From an uncultured Clostridia bacterium (GTDB lineage: Bacteria > Bacillota > Clostridia > TANB77 > CAG-508): a stretch of 64,000 nt of DNA. Location of the stretch: the NCBI GenBank assembly GCA_946529215.1, contig CAMMZC010000001.1, forward strand, positions 62,001 through 126,000, in the 5' to 3' direction. Position numbers and translations under genes: made by a program. A model generated the notes under the pieces. That model made no database searches. It saw nothing but the letters and a program-made list of their open reading frames with translations, and was not told where the DNA came from. Numbering within the stretch: the stretch's first letter is position 1; the number at the start of each line of letters is the position of its first letter. Shown here piece after piece: positions 35,148 to 43,762 of this stretch.

Positions 35148-36788
35148 TTACTGATTATAAATAAGCAACTTTCTATTTATTTCATCTAAATTTGTAACTC
35201 CTTGTATTACTTTATTAATTCCATCAACTACTAATGGTCTATAGTTTTGCTCTAATGCTTTTCTTCTAATCTCTATACTAGATTTACCATCCATTATCAT
35301 TTCTTTTAAATCATCTGTTATATCTAAAACTTCAAACAAACCGATTCTGTCATAATATCCAGAATGATTGCAATGTTCACATCCAACAGCATTATATGTC
35401 TTTACACCTGATAAATCTACCTTTTCTCCGTATTTTTTAAGAATTCTTTCAATTACTTCTTTTTCTTGTTCTGTAAATTCTCTTTCTTTTCTGCAATTTG
35501 GACAAAGTCTTCTTACCAATCTTTGTGAAATAGTTGTCGCAACAGTACTTGCTATATCATAATCCTGTACTCCAACTTTTCTAAGTCTTGTTATTACCTC
35601 AACAGCATCAATTGTATGTATTGTAGACAAAACATAGTGTCCTGTTTGACCAGCTTGAATTGCTATTTCTGCTGTTTCTCTATCTCTTATCTCTCCTACT
35701 AAGATTACATCTGGGTCTTGTCTTAAAATCGTTCTCAAACTATCAGAAAATCCTATATTTCCTTCAACTTCAATTTGGTTTAGTCCTGGAATTCTTATTT
35801 CAACAGGATCTTCAATTGTTGTAATATTTATACTATCATTTCTTAGGTAATCTAAAATACTGTATAAAGATGTTGTTTTACCTTCTCCTGTAGGTGCAGC
35901 CATTATTGTTAAACTGTTCTTCTTATTAACTGCTCTATCTAATTGATCTTCACTATATGGATACCCCAAATCAAAAATATTTCTAATATTTGAATTCTTC
36001 TTTAGTAGTCTTAAAACAAATTTTTCTCCATAAATATTTTTTTGTGAAGATACACGAATATTATAATCTGGATATAGCAATATTCTACCATCTTGAGAGT
36101 TTTGTTTTTCTTGGTGCATATTAGAAATCGCTTTTAATCTTCCAATTAATTGAGCTTGTCTATCTTTTGGCACACTTGTAATTACAAATAATTCTCCATC
36201 AATTCTAAATCTAACTCTTACTGAATCTACTTGAGGCTCTATATGTATATCACTTGCCCTTTTTTCAATTGCAAGTTTAATTATATTATCTATTATTTCT
36301 GTAGTAGTTTCATTTCCTGCTATGTTTTCCATATCTTTGTTAGATTGTTCTTCATAACTCTCTAAAAATTCTTCTACATTACTTTGAAATGCTATATAAA
36401 TATCTAAAACTAACCCTTTATTAAGCATAAGCATTTTTATGCTTTTTATGCTACTTTCACTAGTTGCAACATCTGCAAATGCAACTTTAATTCTTCCTGC
36501 TTCAATTTCAAAAGGTATAGCTTTATTTTTTTTCATTACATCAAATGGAATATAATCTGTTGGTTCTATTTTGATACTATCATATTGCAAATATTTTCCT
36601 TTTTTTCCTAAGGTTTCAGCAACTGTATTTATTAACTTATTTGGATCTGCTGCTTTTAAAATATATAAAATATCTCCAATTTTTCTTGAACGGTGCGTTT
36701 CTTGGTATTTTAGTGCTTTTTCTATATCTTGTCCTGTTACAACTCCTCTTTTAACCAATTCTATTCCTAATGGTTGATTTTTTGCCAT
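35148..36788 (-). CDS. pilB: Pilus assembly ATPase PilB
   Basis: A 546-residue GspE/PilB extension ATPase. Residues 1-140 are the N1D-type GspE N-domain, Walker A is AAPTGEGKTTSLYS, the Asp box includes LRQDPDVILVGEIRD, and the zinc tetracysteine CPNC ... CEHC is present near residues 435-480. It acts at the cytoplasmic face with PilC. AAGGAAGG precedes the ATG. The gene is complete and typical. Confidence 0.95.
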   Translation of the reverse strand: MAKNQPLGIELVKRGVVTGQDIEKALKYQETHRSRKIGDILYILKAADPNKLINTVAETLGKKGKYLQYDSIKIEPTDYIPFDVMKKNKAIPFEIEAGRIKVAFADVATSESSIKSIKMLMLNKGLVLDIYIAFQSNVEEFLESYEEQSNKDMENIAGNETTTEIIDNIIKLAIEKRASDIHIEPQVDSVRVRFRIDGELFVITSVPKDRQAQLIGRLKAISNMHQEKQNSQDGRILLYPDYNIRVSSQKNIYGEKFVLRLLKKNSNIRNIFDLGYPYSEDQLDRAVNKKNSLTIMAAPTGEGKTTSLYSILDYLRNDSINITTIEDPVEIRIPGLNQIEVEGNIGFSDSLRTILRQDPDVILVGEIRDRETAEIAIQAGQTGHYVLSTIHTIDAVEVITRLRKVGVQDYDIASTVATTISQRLVRRLCPNCRKEREFTEQEKEVIERILKKYGEKVDLSGVKTYNAVGCEHCNHSGYYDRIGLFEVLDITDDLKEMIMDGKSSIEIRRKALEQNYRPLVVDGINKVIQGVTNLDEINRKLLIYNQ

Positions 36789-36964
36789 ATTAAATCCTTC
36801 CTTTCTTATGTTCTCTATTTATATTATAATATTTTTGCAATCATTTGTCTTGTTTTTTTTAAAATTACATAAAATTACATTATTTTGAAAATTTTTCAAT
36901 TGATAAATAGAATTTCTAAATATATTAAATTCTACGTAAATCATATATTAGTCTTTACTAAATA

Positions 36965-37409
36965 CTAAAAAATATTATTATATGTTATTTCACCAATTGT
37001 AATTGATGTATATAATCTATTTTCTCTATATGAAAAAGTACAATTATCTATATTCTCACAAAGTGTAATAAATTTTTTCTCTTCATTTCCATTTTCTAAT
37101 ACAATAAAAAATAATTTATTGTCTTCATATAAATACCTATGTTGAGTTCCATCTGTTAAAGCAAGTACAACCTCACTATTTTCCTGTCCATATTCTAATT
37201 CTATACTTTCAATCTTTCCGTGAACTAAAATCATCTGTTATATATGCCATAAATCTGGAATACTGATCTGCAGTTTTTTTGGATATAATAGTTTCTTCAG
37301 TATTATTATAAAAATATCTTATAAGAATTGATGATGTTCCAATTAAAAAGGTAAGTATAATAATATATATTATAAGTGAAATCATTGTTATTCCTTTATT
37401 ATCTTTCAT
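36965..37409 (-). CDS. Pseudopilin (PilW/ComGF-like), split by a +1 frameshift at CGG
   Basis: The zero frame (37409-37209) starts NKGITMISLIIYIIILTFL, a prepilin signal, and stops after 66 codons. The second frame (down to 36965) reads ESIELEYGQENSEVVLALTD ... LCENIDNCTFS, the typical C-terminal half of a minor pilin, but it has no ribosome site. The join is at in-frame CGG (37218-37220): skipping the C gives FSSGKIESIELEYG, a single 147-residue protein. Two related overlapping genes or a pseudogene are the alternatives. It would be a minor pilin that primes the pilus. Confidence 0.75.
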
Positions 37410-37876
37410 TTAAGCCTCCTTATTAATGTCTTTAGAGTTAATTCTTGAGTTTGCCCTCCAACTCTATATTCTACTTTTGCAATAACAGTCTTTATAGTAT
37501 TATGTTGAGGTGTTGGTTCTTGTGTACTATGAGAATCAGCATAATCAATTACTTCTACATATACTTTATAACTAGAGTTATTTGTATTGATTACAGCATT
37601 AGTTTGATTTTCGTCAATAGACATTTTTCCTATATAAATTTTATCTTTTAATTTTTGCAAAACTGTATTTGCATTTACATTTTCTATATTAATTCCTTTA
37701 GATGCCTCAATAGTATTTGTTAGTATATTTATTGCCTCAGCCTTAACTTCAGAAGTCCTTTTGGTTACTTGTATATTATATACTAGTCCCATTATTGTTG
37801 GAACAAGTATTAATAAAATTATTACAGCAATTGTTGCATCAGTCATTACAAACCCTTTATTATTTCGAAATTTCAT
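37406..37876 (-). CDS. Minor pilin (PilV/PilI-like)
   Basis: A 156-residue prepilin-like protein. The start is the ATG ending at 37876 behind AAAGGG; the longer frame would lie inside the peptidase gene. RNNKGFVMTDATIAVIILLI is the signal and core helix, with Asp in place of Glu near position 5. The C-terminal part is beta-rich (YKVYVEVIDYADS, VIAKVEYRVGGQ). Its stop overlaps the start of the next pseudopilin, so translation is coupled. Confidence 0.8.
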   Translation of the reverse strand: MKFRNNKGFVMTDATIAVIILLILVPTIMGLVYNIQVTKRTSEVKAEAINILTNTIEASKGINIENVNANTVLQKLKDKIYIGKMSIDENQTNAVINTNNSSYKVYVEVIDYADSHSTQEPTPQHNTIKTVIAKVEYRVGGQTQELTLKTLIRRLK

Positions 37877-37895
37877 AGCTTTCCCTTTCAAATCT

Positions 37896-38702
37896 TTATA
37901 AATACATATATAATACATTAATTAACATTAATATATTTGATATTGATAAATAAAATCCTATATTTAATTTACTACATATGTCTTTTTCATTAATTTTGAC
38001 TTTGCTCTTATATGACTTCATTTTATTAAATAATATGTAAAGTACAATTATTAATAATGTCATTATTACTGTTAAAATAGTTACAACTTCTCCTGTAAAT
38101 ACTACCATTATAAGTAATAAAATCAAAATTGAAAGTGTATAACTTGTTTTCGCTTTTTTCTTTAATATAATTGTGTCAATTATTAGTAAAATTAACGTAA
38201 TTGATAGATACATAATATATCTATATATATTAGTTCTATCTACTATGCATAGATATATTATGTATAAAACTAATATTCCTAAAGCATAATATATAACACT
38301 TTTTTCTATTTTTCTTTTTTCTAAATCAATTCCTGCGATGATTACAATTCCAGATAAATATAAAATTAAAAATCCAAGTTCAATTAAAGTATGTATTTGT
38401 AAATTTGAATAGCTAATATTAAATCCTTTAGCTAATAATACTAATACAATTCCTGATAATATCTCTATAATTAAATATCTTGGTCTTATTTTTTGTTTGC
38501 ATTGCTTACATTTTCCGCCTAAGAATATATAACTTAATACTGGAATTAATTCAAAAAATCCTAATTTATGATTACAGTTAGGGCAAAATGAATGTGTGTG
38601 TGTTATATCTATTTTATTTGGTATTCTGTATATGGCAAGTGTGTAAAAACTGCCAAATAAGGTTCCCATTATGAATATTATTATGTATAAGAATATGTCC
38701 AT
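37896..38702 (-). CDS. pilD: Prepilin peptidase/N-methyltransferase PilD, second catalytic Asp not found
   Basis: A 268-residue polytopic membrane protein. The N-terminal domain has GSFYTLAIYRIP and the zinc motif CPNC ... CKQC, followed by IRPRYLIIEILSG, all classical for PilD. The first peptidase Asp is in IIAGIDLEKRKI. The second, usually in GxGDxK, cannot be seen: that region reads KKAKTSYTLSILILL, and the only GE is in FTGEVVT. The enzyme normally cuts prepilins and methylates the new N-terminus. Either the motif has diverged or activity is changed. Confidence 0.82.
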   Translation of the reverse strand: MDIFLYIIIFIMGTLFGSFYTLAIYRIPNKIDITHTHSFCPNCNHKLGFFELIPVLSYIFLGGKCKQCKQKIRPRYLIIEILSGIVLVLLAKGFNISYSNLQIHTLIELGFLILYLSGIVIIAGIDLEKRKIEKSVIYYALGILVLYIIYLCIVDRTNIYRYIMYLSITLILLIIDTIILKKKAKTSYTLSILILLLIMVVFTGEVVTILTVIMTLLIIVLYILFNKMKSYKSKVKINEKDICSKLNIGFYLSISNILMLINVLYMYL

Positions 38703-38735
38703 TTTTTCTCCTTCTTTGGTTTATTTTTTGGATAA

Positions 38736-38834
38736 GAACAAATCGAAACATAATAAAATTTTTTTGTCTTTAAATTTGTTAATATGTTTCGTAAATTTGT
38801 TCTGCGCGAAATTTTCTTTAAAAAATTTCTGTGC
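38736..38834. repeat. Two-hairpin dispersed element, copy 2
   Basis: Same plan as 31583-31680: GAACAAAT and GAAACATA pair with TATGTTTC and AATTTGTTC, followed by GCGCGAAATTTTC/AAAATTTCTGTGCA. The inner stem differs from copy 1 but stays paired. It lies 34 bases before the pilD start. Confidence 0.65.
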
Positions 38835-38840
38835 ATTTCG

Positions 38841-38915
38841 CTTTTATATAATAATAAAATCTTTTAGATTTTTTTATTATATAAAAGCATATGCATATAG
38901 CATGCATATGCTTTT
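38841..38915 (-). terminator. Stacked hairpins after the main pilin gene
   Basis: Directly after the pilin stop, AAAAGCATATGCAT pairs with ATGCATATGCTTTT (38883-38915), then CTTTTATATAATAAT pairs with ATTATATAAAAG (38841-38887). The minus strand continues with TTTTATATAATAAAAAAATC. Probably a partial terminator that raises pilin mRNA over the downstream genes. Confidence 0.6.
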
Positions 38916-38930
38916 TATAATAAATCTAAA

Positions 38931-39362
38931 TTAATTCCATACTAACTTTCCTGAACTAGCTGCAGTTGTTCCTGATGCTGGATTTGTTATAGTAAGTGTA
39001 GCTGTTGCTGTTACACTTGTATCTGATTTACTTGTTACTGTTACAGTAGTTGATTCCAATTTTGCTGTAAATTTTGCATCAGCAGGTATTTTAGTTAATT
39101 CAGCCTGAAATAAAGTTGTAAGAGTGTCTGTTCCTAATTTTCCAGTATAATATTTATCTAAATAACTAGCATAAGCTGAATTCCAAGCTAAAGCAACTTG
39201 ATCTTTTCCCTCAGCTATTTCATTTGTAGAAACACTACCTTTAGCCCTTCCTAATAAAGAATTTTCTCCTGAAAGCATTGCTATAGATACACCTGCTAGA
39301 ATTAATAGAACGATAATTGTTATAACTAAAGCTATTAATGTTATACCTTTGTTTCCTTTCAT
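38931..39362 (-). CDS. pilA: Major type IV pilin-like protein
   Basis: A 143-residue prepilin, leader KGNKG cut before ITLIALVITIIVLLILAGVS, then a helical SGENSLLGRAKGSVSTNEI and a Thr/Ser-rich C-terminal domain (TVTVTSKSDTSVTATATLTI). It lacks Glu at mature position 5, as does the pilin at 31860. A long GGGGGG-containing ribosome site precedes it, with strong hairpins on both sides (38841-38915 and 39401-39428), as expected for the most abundant subunit. Major role is inferred from these features and from the short length. Confidence 0.82.
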   Translation of the reverse strand: MKGNKGITLIALVITIIVLLILAGVSIAMLSGENSLLGRAKGSVSTNEIAEGKDQVALAWNSAYASYLDKYYTGKLGTDTLTTLFQAELTKIPADAKFTAKLESTTVTVTSKSDTSVTATATLTITNPASGTTAASSGKLVWN

Positions 39363-39400
39363 TTTTTTCCCCCCTTTGCAATTAAATTATTTATCTTGAG

Positions 39401-39428
39401 TATATTAATTTACGCGTAAATTAATATA
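39401..39428. other. 28-bp perfect palindrome upstream of the main pilin gene
   Basis: Arms TATATTAATTTACG and CGTAAATTAATATA, fully complementary with no loop, 39 bases before the pilin ATG. There is no T run, so it is more likely an operator or an RNA processing/stability hairpin than a terminator. Confidence 0.55.
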
Positions 39429-39442
39429 ACTTTAAAAACTGA

Positions 39443-39895
39443 TTATTTTGTAGTAATTACTTCTTCTGATTTACTTGTTTTGTTATTTTTCAAATTACTT
39501 GTTTCATTTTCTTTTGTATCAGAATCTGTATCTGTATTTTCTGTTGTACTTGAATTTGAATTATTTTCACTTCCTGGCTTTTTTGTGCTGCTACTTGCAT
39601 CTGGGCTTTGCCTTGTTGGGTCAAAAGGATCAGATTTTCCTGCTACATAATCATTTGTTACTTTGTAATTTGATAAATCTGAAGATGTAACTTCAAAAGT
39701 TTTTATTATTTGTTCATTTCTTTTATCAATATTATCTGCTTTTAGTTCTTTTATTTTTTCAGAAGCAGAATATTGAGTAACCTCAGGAACAACTTTCCTA
39801 CTTGGTATATATTCATAAAATATAACTGCAAATAATAGCATACCAGCTAATGCAACTAAAAGCATTATTATTATTTCTTTTATAATTTTTGCCAT
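39443..39895 (-). CDS. Pilus assembly accessory membrane protein, PilP-like position
   Basis: A 150-residue protein starting at the ATG ending at 39895 behind GGAGG. One membrane helix (IIIMLLVALAGMLLFAVIF) near the start, then an extracytoplasmic region with SDPFDPTRQSPDASSST and a Ser/Asn/Thr-rich tail. It occupies the pilP place after pilO, and DPFDP recalls the DPF motif of PilP-like proteins, but Gram-positive cells lack the PilQ secretin it normally binds. Function inferred from position only. Confidence 0.6.
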   Translation of the reverse strand: MAKIIKEIIIMLLVALAGMLLFAVIFYEYIPSRKVVPEVTQYSASEKIKELKADNIDKRNEQIIKTFEVTSSDLSNYKVTNDYVAGKSDPFDPTRQSPDASSSTKKPGSENNSNSSTTENTDTDSDTKENETSNLKNNKTSKSEEVITTK

Positions 39896-39905
39896 AACTA
39901 CCTCC

Positions 39906-40763
39906 TTAAGTTGTAGTATTTGTTGTGGTATTTTCATTTGAACTTTCTATATTTGAATCTACCGAATTAGACTGTGAATTAGTTGTATTTTCTGTTGAAT
40001 TAGTATTACCACCTGTTTCCGTCTGATTTGTATTCGACGTATTTGTATCTGTTGCAGATGTTGTGTTTGTTGTGTTTGTATTATTGTTTTTTTCATTATT
40101 TGTGTCATTTTCATTTGTCTCGTTCTTAGTATTCTTATTATTACCATTACCATTTTCATTATCTAAAGATTTTACATCTATTCTTATCTCTTTACAAGTA
40201 AATGTTCCCTCTACATAATGATTATTTTTTTCTTCATCTTCTGTAGTTGTACTTGCACGAGTCATTTTAAAATCTTCTATTTTAAATCCAAGTCTTGAAT
40301 CATTTTCTATTGCATATATAAATGAGGCTACATTTGAATATCTTCCAACCACAGTGATAATTAAATTATATACTTCATTAGCACTTCCATTTGTAACTTG
40401 CATTTTAGGAGTTACTTTATTATCTTTTGCATAATTTCCGATTTTAGTCCACAGAAATTCTAGTTTATATTTTTCTTTTTGTAAATATTTACTATTAGAA
40501 ATCATAGTAGCTTGTTCTTCATATTCTTTTTTCTTTTCTTCTAATAATTCGCCAGTATTATTAAGCTTTGATATTGCTTCTGGGTAACTGGTATTTACTA
40601 ATATTCCTAAATCAGCATTTTTTTGATCAATTATTTCATTTTCTTCTACTATTTTTTTTATTCCCCATATTTCAAATTTTCCTATATTAGTTCCTCTATA
40701 TATTACAAGTCCTGTAAATATAAATAGAGCAATTGCTAATATCGCAAATAAAATTTTCCTCAT
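39906..40763 (-). CDS. pilO: PilO-like pilus alignment protein with Asn/Thr-rich tail
   Basis: A 285-residue bitopic protein: short N-terminus, a membrane helix (ILFAILAIALFIFTGLVIY), a coiled coil around residues 50-110 (EEKKKEYEEQATMIS), then a ferredoxin-like fold (YNLIITVVGRYSNVASFIYA). The last 85 residues are almost only Asn, Thr, Ser and Glu. PilO partners PilN to align the assembly machine. The tail is unlike classical PilO and may reach into the wall. It overlaps nothing and lies 10 bases before the next start. Confidence 0.75.
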   Translation of the reverse strand: MRKILFAILAIALFIFTGLVIYRGTNIGKFEIWGIKKIVEENEIIDQKNADLGILVNTSYPEAISKLNNTGELLEEKKKEYEEQATMISNSKYLQKEKYKLEFLWTKIGNYAKDNKVTPKMQVTNGSANEVYNLIITVVGRYSNVASFIYAIENDSRLGFKIEDFKMTRASTTTEDEEKNNHYVEGTFTCKEIRIDVKSLDNENGNGNNKNTKNETNENDTNNEKNNNTNTTNTTSATDTNTSNTNQTETGGNTNSTENTTNSQSNSVDSNIESSNENTTTNTTT

Positions 40764-40823
40764 GACGTTTCTCCTTCTATTATAGTTAAGCTCAAATTTG
40801 TCTATTATTGTTAAAATTTATAA

Positions 40824-42431
40824 TTATGGTATTTCTCCTTCTATTGTAAATGTTATTAATTCACCATTTTTAACACCACTTGTAGATACAACATTTTTTA
40901 GTATTTTTTTTGTTTGTAATACTGCTTTGAAGTATCCTAGTTGATCATATTCATAAGATTGTGCTGTTATAGAAATATTTTTATCACTTGTATTTTCTAT
41001 TGATGTTAGTTCAACTTTATTTGGTATATTATACATAATTTGGTTCAATAAGTTTGGTATAGAATTTCTTCTAGCTGCTGCATCACTTAATTTTTGATTT
41101 ATTCTATTTAAATCTGCTATTAAAGTTTCATATTTTTTCTTTTTGGCATCTATAGTTGTTTCATCTGAATTTACTGAAGAAATTTGTGTATTTTGTGCAT
41201 CAATTAAATTCGCAATTTCCTTTTTTTTATTTTCCATTTGGTTTTGTAATACTTTTGAAAATGCTATATAAATTATAAGAATAAGTAATATAGCAAATAT
41301 AGTTCTCAAAAGCCAAGATTCTGCTGTAGTTAGCATACCTTTCAAATTAAAATCAATTTTAGAATTACCGCCAATTACTTTTCCATTTGGCATTTCTATT
41401 TTTAAGAATTGTGATAATTTATCTCCTGCTTTTGCTTTTTGGAAATTAAGTTCTTGTATTCCTTGTCCTAGTCCAACTGTTGCTAAAGCTATAGCAGAAT
41501 TCACTTCAACATAATCTTTTATATTTATTTTTGTTACAGCTTCATCTATTATATTTGGTTTTAAAATTTTGCATTCTATATCTGTAAAAAATTCTTGAAA
41601 ATATAAATCTATATTATTTATTACAGATAGATTACCTGTTAAATAAATTGTTTGTATTTTTGCTTCACTTGAAGTCACTATTTCTTGTACTTTTTCAGCA
41701 ATTTTGTATATTGTAGGCATTATATTTTGCAAATATGGTTGTTCTTCTGTAGAATCTTCCATCTCTGCTGTGTATATTGTAGTGTTTTTGCATATATCAT
41801 AAGCTTTTGCATATGAATTTTCAATTTTATTAATATTGTCTAAAATTTCTTTGCTTCCAATATCTAATACATCTACATTATATATTTGGTTATCATAAAT
41901 TGTAGTAACTGTTGTTGTATCTTCCATATTAACAATAAGTTGATTTTCTTTCTTGTTTAATCTTGCTATATTTCCAATTGCAATAGATATAGGCATCATT
42001 TTTGCTAGTTTGTATTTTTCAAGAGGTTGTTTTTGTCTGTTCATCTCTATCTTATTTATATATATATCCAATGCCCTTATTTTTTCTGAGTCAGAGCGAT
42101 TTGGCATTAATGCATATCTATTTTCAAAAGCACTTGAATTGTAATTTTTTTCTTCACAAAAACTTTCAAATTCTGTTTCTATAGTTTTTTCTATATCTTT
42201 TTTATTTAAAAGTGAAAAAATGTCAAAATATAAATACTTTTCATTAGACAGATTAACACTTATTGGTGTGTTAAAACTATATGTTTCTTCAATTATTTTA
42301 TCAATTTCTCCTGTTAAATCTTCAAAAAATCTTATTCCAAAAGATTCAACTTTCATTTCATCTCGTTCTTTAGAAACTTTGGCATATTTAATTAGGTTTT
42401 CTTCTATATAAATTCCTAAACAATTTTGCAT
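40824..42431 (-). CDS. pilM: PilM-PilN fusion protein
   Basis: A 535-residue protein joining two normally separate subunits. Residues 1-320 are the actin-like PilM part (LGIYIEENLIKYAKVSKERD, IYLTGNLSVINNIDLYFQEF). Near residue 375 a membrane helix (LRTIFAILLILIIYIAF) begins, then a coiled coil (KKKYETLIADLNRINQKL) and a beta-rich end (IPNKVELTSIENTSDKNISI), which is PilN. In most bacteria PilN's tail binds a free PilM; here the pair is covalent. First gene of the operon, behind GGAGAAG. Confidence 0.85.
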   Translation of the reverse strand: MQNCLGIYIEENLIKYAKVSKERDEMKVESFGIRFFEDLTGEIDKIIEETYSFNTPISVNLSNEKYLYFDIFSLLNKKDIEKTIETEFESFCEEKNYNSSAFENRYALMPNRSDSEKIRALDIYINKIEMNRQKQPLEKYKLAKMMPISIAIGNIARLNKKENQLIVNMEDTTTVTTIYDNQIYNVDVLDIGSKEILDNINKIENSYAKAYDICKNTTIYTAEMEDSTEEQPYLQNIMPTIYKIAEKVQEIVTSSEAKIQTIYLTGNLSVINNIDLYFQEFFTDIECKILKPNIIDEAVTKINIKDYVEVNSAIALATVGLGQGIQELNFQKAKAGDKLSQFLKIEMPNGKVIGGNSKIDFNLKGMLTTAESWLLRTIFAILLILIIYIAFSKVLQNQMENKKKEIANLIDAQNTQISSVNSDETTIDAKKKKYETLIADLNRINQKLSDAAARRNSIPNLLNQIMYNIPNKVELTSIENTSDKNISITAQSYEYDQLGYFKAVLQTKKILKNVVSTSGVKNGELITFTIEGEIP

Positions 42432-42550
42432 TTTTTCTTCTCCTTAGCAATATTTCCCATACCTTTTTTTATATTTTATACATATTATAAGAAAAAATCA
42501 ATACCTTTAACACAAATGTAAAATAAATGTAATATTTCTGTAATATTTTT

Positions 42551-43642
42551 TTACACATTAAATTTGAATAATACAATATCGCCATCTTTCATAACATATT
42601 CCTTACCTTCAGAACGGACTAAACCTTTTTCTTTTGCTTCATTCATAGAACCCTCTCTTATTAAATCACTAAATGAAACAACTTCTGCTTTTATAAATCC
42701 TCTTTGTATATCTGAATGGATTTTTCCTGCTGCTTCTGGTGCTTTTGTTCCTTTTTTTATTGTCCATGCTCTTACTTCAGGTTCTCCTGCAGTCAAAAAA
42801 GACATCAATCCAAGCAAATCGTAACTTTTCTTAATCAATTTGTCTAATCCTGATTCTTCTAGTCCTAATGCTTCTAACATTTCTTTTTTATCTTCATCTT
42901 CTAGAGTTGAAAGTTCTTCTTCGATTTTTACACATAATGGTACTATATCTGAGTTTTCTTTCTTGGCATATTCTTTTACTTTTTTCACATTTTCGTCATC
43001 TTGCCATGTTGTAATTTGTTCTTCAGAAATATTTGTTACATATAATATAGGTTTTGAAGAAAGTAAAAACATATCTTTTACTATAGGAAGCTCTTCATCT
43101 GTGTATTCCAAGCTTCTTGCAGAAATTCCATTTTCTAAATTTTGTTTTATTCTTTCTAATAAATCAATTTCTAATTGATATTTTTTATCAGCTTTTAACA
43201 TTTTTTTTGCTTTATCTAATCTTTTATCTACTGTCTCTATATCTGCAAAAATAAGTTCAAAATTAATTGTTTCTATATCTCTTATTGGATCAATACTTCC
43301 ATCAACATGTGTTATATTTGAGTCTTCAAAACACCTTACAACTTCGCATATTGCATCTGTTTCTCTTATATGAGAAAGAAATTTATTTCCTAATCCTTCT
43401 CCTTTACTTGCTCCTTTTACAAGTCCTGCAATATCTACAAATTCTACTATTGCATGAGTAACTTTTTGTGGATGATACATTTCTGCTAATTTGTCTAATC
43501 TTTCATCTGGCACGCTTACAACTCCTACATTTGGTTCAATTGTACAAAATGGATAATTTGCACATTCAGCTCCTGCTTTTGTTATACTATTAAATAAAGT
43601 ACTTTTTCCTACATTTGGTAGTCCTACTATTCCTATTTTCAT
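42551..43642 (-). CDS. ychF: YchF/Obg-type translation-associated GTPase or ATPase
   Basis: A 363-residue YchF. G1 is GLPNVGKSTLFNSITKAG at the N-terminus, G3 DIAGLVKGASKGEGLGNKFL, a long coiled coil in the middle (LDKAKKMLKADKKYQLEIDL) and a C-terminal TGS domain (IQRGFIKAEVVSFSDL). YchF binds ribosomes and prefers ATP in several species. GGAG precedes the ATG. It lies 119 bases upstream of the pilus operon, with no obvious terminator in between, so the pilus genes may be read from here as well. Confidence 0.96.
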   Translation of the reverse strand: MKIGIVGLPNVGKSTLFNSITKAGAECANYPFCTIEPNVGVVSVPDERLDKLAEMYHPQKVTHAIVEFVDIAGLVKGASKGEGLGNKFLSHIRETDAICEVVRCFEDSNITHVDGSIDPIRDIETINFELIFADIETVDKRLDKAKKMLKADKKYQLEIDLLERIKQNLENGISARSLEYTDEELPIVKDMFLLSSKPILYVTNISEEQITTWQDDENVKKVKEYAKKENSDIVPLCVKIEEELSTLEDEDKKEMLEALGLEESGLDKLIKKSYDLLGLMSFLTAGEPEVRAWTIKKGTKAPEAAGKIHSDIQRGFIKAEVVSFSDLIREGSMNEAKEKGLVRSEGKEYVMKDGDIVLFKFNV

Positions 43643-43682
43643 GGTTTAATTTCTCCTTTTTTATATGTTAGTTATTTTATAG

Positions 43683-43726
43683 AATATATAAGTTAGCTAA
43701 GATTATTCGAAAAATACTTATATATT
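43683..43726. repeat. Short palindromic repeat, single unit
   Basis: AATATATAAG/CTTATATATT arms around GTTAGCTAAGATTATTCG. The core matches both arms of the larger palindrome at 50115-50289. It lies between spoIVB and ychF. Confidence 0.5.
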
Positions 43727-43762
43727 GCTTTTGCCCTATTATACTACTTTATTTTAAATATT

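Noticed and set aside
36965..37234. Independent 89-codon gene
   Set aside because: It has no ribosome site and continues the upstream pseudopilin if the CGG shift is applied, so it is treated as the second half of that gene.
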